Part shown: one piece after another, positions 61,265 through 64,000 of the stretch
How the letters are laid out: each line of letters opens with the position of its first letter
How positions within the stretch are numbered: the stretch's first letter is position 1
Notes under the pieces: model-generated
The model's database searches: none
What the model was told of the DNA's origin: nothing
What the model saw: the letters and a program-made list of their open reading frames with translations, nothing else
Origin: Aspidiotus rigidus
Taxonomy: Eukaryota; Arthropoda; Insecta; Hemiptera; Diaspididae
DNA length: 64,000 nucleotides
Direction of reading: 5' to 3'
Assembly (NCBI GenBank): GCA_035079385.1
Contig: JAVHKY010000054.1
Coordinates: 10,703,501 to 10,767,500 of the forward strand
Program-made: the position numbers and the translations under genes

Positions 61265-62120
61265 TTAAAATTTCGACTTTGAAGCTATATATGATAGGAG
61301 GGGACTTGGAAAAAATTTTTACTCTCGAGCTATATATATGATAGGAGGGGGACTTGGAACAATGTTGACTCTCGAGCTATATATGATAGGAAGGGGGCTT
61401 GGAAAAAATTTTGACTCTCTTGCTATATATGATAGGAGGGTACTTGGAAAAAATTTCGACTGTCGAGCTATATATGATAGGAGGGGGACTTGGACAAATT
61501 TCGACTCTCGAGCTATATATGATAGGAGGGGTCTTGGAAAAATTTCGATTCTCGGGCCTTATATGATATGAAAGGGATTTGGAAAAAATTTTGACTCTTT
61601 AGCTATCATATATAGGTGGAGATTCGAGAAAAATTTCGACTCTCAAACTATATTACACTAGGCTTATACTAGCTTTATCTAGGTCTAGGCTTCCTTGAAT
61701 TTTCAATACCAAATCCCATTTGACTCATAAAACAGGTTCCCTTCGTTCCTCGTTTAACTTCGTTAAGGAAGCCCTCGTTTTTCCAAGTCCCTTGCCATAA
61801 TGTATCATAATAGGAGGGAGACTTGGAAACAAAATTTCGACTTTCGAGTCATATCATATGACAGCTGAGAGACTTGGAAAAATTTCAACTTTCAAAACAT
61901 ACTGGAGTCTGACTTTGAAAAATTTTGACTTTCAAGCTATAGGTATACACCATGATGGAAGGAACTTGGAAAAAATTTAGACCCTTCAAGATTCCTCAAT
62001 ACCAAAACCTGCAATTCGGCCCATAGAACAGGTTCCCCACGTTCCGCGTGTAACTACGTAAAGGAAGCCGTCGTTTTCTCCAAGCTCCTAATGTAGGTCG
62101 AGGCCATGCTGATGTAATTA
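61265..62120. repeat. Forward 45-bp units and further central modules, decaying rightward
   Basis: About eight forward units (61278-61620) are followed by the reversed central module (61640-61790, ACTTCGTTAAGGAAGCC). More degenerate units come next, then a second, older reversed module with CAGGTTCCCCACGTTCC near 62030. The structure fades into ordinary sequence near 62.1 kb. Confidence 0.75.
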
Positions 62121-63815
62121 CATCATAAGAGGGTTAAAAACTTTGGATACGCAACCTTTACTTCACCGCTAAAATATATTGTTTCTATCATTTTTCAGAG
62201 GACAGAGATAAGCTCTTTTGCAACTGAGAGACACTCAGAAGGCTTGTATGAGACCCGACTCACGAAGGTTTTTGGCATTTCGAGCGAATACTTGCTCCAA
62301 GAAAAAGTCGAGGCGTTCTCTTTTATGGGGAGTTATTTCGTAAAAAATAGGAAGTGTGCGTGCGCAAAAAAAGAGATTTTTAGAGCCTAGAGTTCAGTTG
62401 CACTAGACAGAAACGAGTTGTGTACTGTGTAAGCTTTTTAGTCAACGATGAGGTAAGGACGAGATCGATAAAACTACTGAAATTAGATCATTTATTTTCC
62501 ATACGTATATAAAAACTAATCCATTCAGCTGCATCGCACAGATCTGAAGTCTTCTCATCTTACTCCCTCAGATATTTTGTAATTTGCAACGATGAATTGT
62601 AACACACTCAATCAGGTCACGTTTGACTCTTCTCTTTCAGCGTAAATTTCCATTTCACTCGGGCAACAATCATGAAATGTAGGTATCGTATAGTTCCAGA
62701 CTCGGGCGTTTTAACTAAGCTAATCAGGTTTCCAGTAAATCATAGGTGCGATGTTCGTATTGATTAACGTTATATGCATCATTTAGTGAGAGCATTTATA
62801 ACGACAAGTTGCTCGTGAAAGAAATAAAATATCTCGACGTGATTTCAATATTATCGTCTTCCTTTCTGTAGGGTACGCCCAAACGTTGTACTTATTGATT
62901 GGAAAATATCAGGAGCGTGAAAAATTACATAATTAATTGTGCTGCATACATACGATATCACTGCGGTATTGCACCATGACGTTTACGCGAGGGCTATTGA
63001 GGAAATCGTAATGAAGCGAATTAATACGGATTCATATCCTGTCTTGGTACCATTTAACAAACGTTTTTATTACGTTTCACGGACCACAGTTTCTGGTACT
63101 CAAAAATTACAATGAAGATGGTTTTTGATGAATCCAACGAAATAACTGACATGGTAGGTTATTATGTATTTCAAAGTCTTCTACTGCGGATGACCTGAAA
63201 CTTCTCAACTACGAACTCAATAAGTCGACTCACTTTTTTTAAAGACGACTATTATGTCGATCAATACTGGTACTGTAGCAAGACTGTCGGAAGAACTGCG
63301 CTTGCATAACGCAATCTCCAGAAATTTCTTTTCGTGGTCGTTCAGCCATAAAAATCATCCTTGACCTGGACTAATATCACAGATCTTGAGCCCATATTCT
63401 GATCAGCGATTCAGCAAAAAGGGTTAAAATCTGGTGTGAACAATTGGACGCAGCATTTATCTTGACGCCAAAGCACAAAGCTCGTCTTTCCTTATGCAGA
63501 TGACAAGAAAGAAGACTAGCCCATTTGAAATAAGCCTTCGGAACATGTATGAATGGACAACTCGATCATGATTTGCCTACCAATAATAAGCAGAGGTTGA
63601 CAAGTCTCGACTCTGCATTGCAGTAGGTATTCACCAAACGTAGGGTGTTCGCGCTATGAAGCCCATGAATTCCTCAGGTTATTCTATTCTGGTGCTAAAA
63701 TTCTTTCTTCTTCCTCCGTCAATCTCAGCTCACGATTTGTAACACAATCAGAGTGACGGTTTCCTCAAATGTATACGAGCCTTATTGAAAATGAGGTAGA
63801 GTTCATACTAAGGCA
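62121..63815. other. Non-repetitive sequence, nothing recognised
   Basis: No convincing exon, RNA gene or element was found. Short frames near 63380-63600 have scattered stops and no clear family match. Confidence 0.35.
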
Positions 63816-63823
63816 CTTTTTTT

Positions 63824-64000
63824 TAGCGAGGAATTCGCTATCCTTTTTGTATGGAGGCATCTTCAGCAAATTTCTACGTCCGCGAGCGTGTCCGAAGTTG
63901 ATGACGTCATCAATCTACGGTTACAGGACTTGAACAAATTTCGACTTTCAAGCCATGCTGGGTGGACCAGAAAGATGTTACCAGTTGAATGGAAGTTTGC
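63824..64000 (+). repeat. Start of another composite repeat copy (runs off the window)
   Basis: It opens with the hairpin TAGCGAGGAATTCGCTA (63824-63840), then TCCGCGAGCG and TGATGACGTCATC, and then a CTTGAACAAATTTCGACTTT unit. This is the same order as at 6145 and 25084. Confidence 0.75.

Noticed and set aside
63380..63700. Possible decayed Tc1-type transposase
   Set aside because: A few words looked suggestive when read across stops, but no catalytic motif or terminal repeats could be found.
1..64000. tRNA or rRNA genes
   Set aside because: Scanning for the usual A- and B-box-like words and GTTCGA loops gave only isolated matches without a cloverleaf context.

Overview
The window is eukaryotic and almost certainly from an arthropod, most likely an insect. 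The evidence is AT-rich DNA with many homopolymer runs, intron-containing genes with short introns (about 70 bp), and metazoan gene families (ECHDC1, TANGO2). The repeats also fit: a Penelope-like element, an RNase-H-bearing non-LTR retrotransposon, a Polinton-like viral remnant and many fold-back elements. I cannot name the order or species from the sequence alone. The window is gene-poor and dominated by repeats.

Layout. 1-411 is the 3' coding end of a gene entering from the left, possibly a transcription factor tail, followed by a long AT-rich 3' region. 4228-13227 and 23156-29680 are two direct copies of one segment. Each carries an ECHDC1-like gene (ethylmalonyl-CoA decarboxylase family) on the minus strand. 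Copy B (28563-29564) reads as a clean three-exon, 285-residue gene. Copy A (12121-13119) has a splice acceptor moved by one base, which should frameshift it. Copy A also holds a Polinton-like remnant (about 6670-9460) and a TA-flanked fold-back element that copy B lacks. Between the copies lie a small three-exon membrane-protein gene (14955-16039), a Penelope-like element (17285-19416) abutting a LINE relic (19435-21045), several terminal-inverted-repeat elements and a hairpin with a hammerhead-ribozyme-like core.

29681-39649 is mostly repeats. It includes a 2.8 kb hAT-like element (31529-34317) with an exact 8-bp target duplication that is almost filled by about 16 copies of a roughly 160-bp unit. 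TANGO2 (39650-40837, minus, five exons) is the best-resolved ordinary gene. A miniature LTR retrotransposon (43663-44312) and a LINE tail follow.

46.7-62.1 kb is a repeat-built region: about 280 units of a 45-bp satellite with a CTCGAG core (47880-60655), arranged in higher-order blocks. It is bordered by oppositely oriented units and by a TTAA-flanked repeat family whose ends form small GAA-loop hairpins. Relics of that family are scattered across the window. 62.1-63.8 kb shows nothing I can identify, and another copy of the family begins at 63824.

The host genes do not form an operon or pathway together. What ties the window together is the interplay of segmental duplication, nested mobile elements and satellite expansion.
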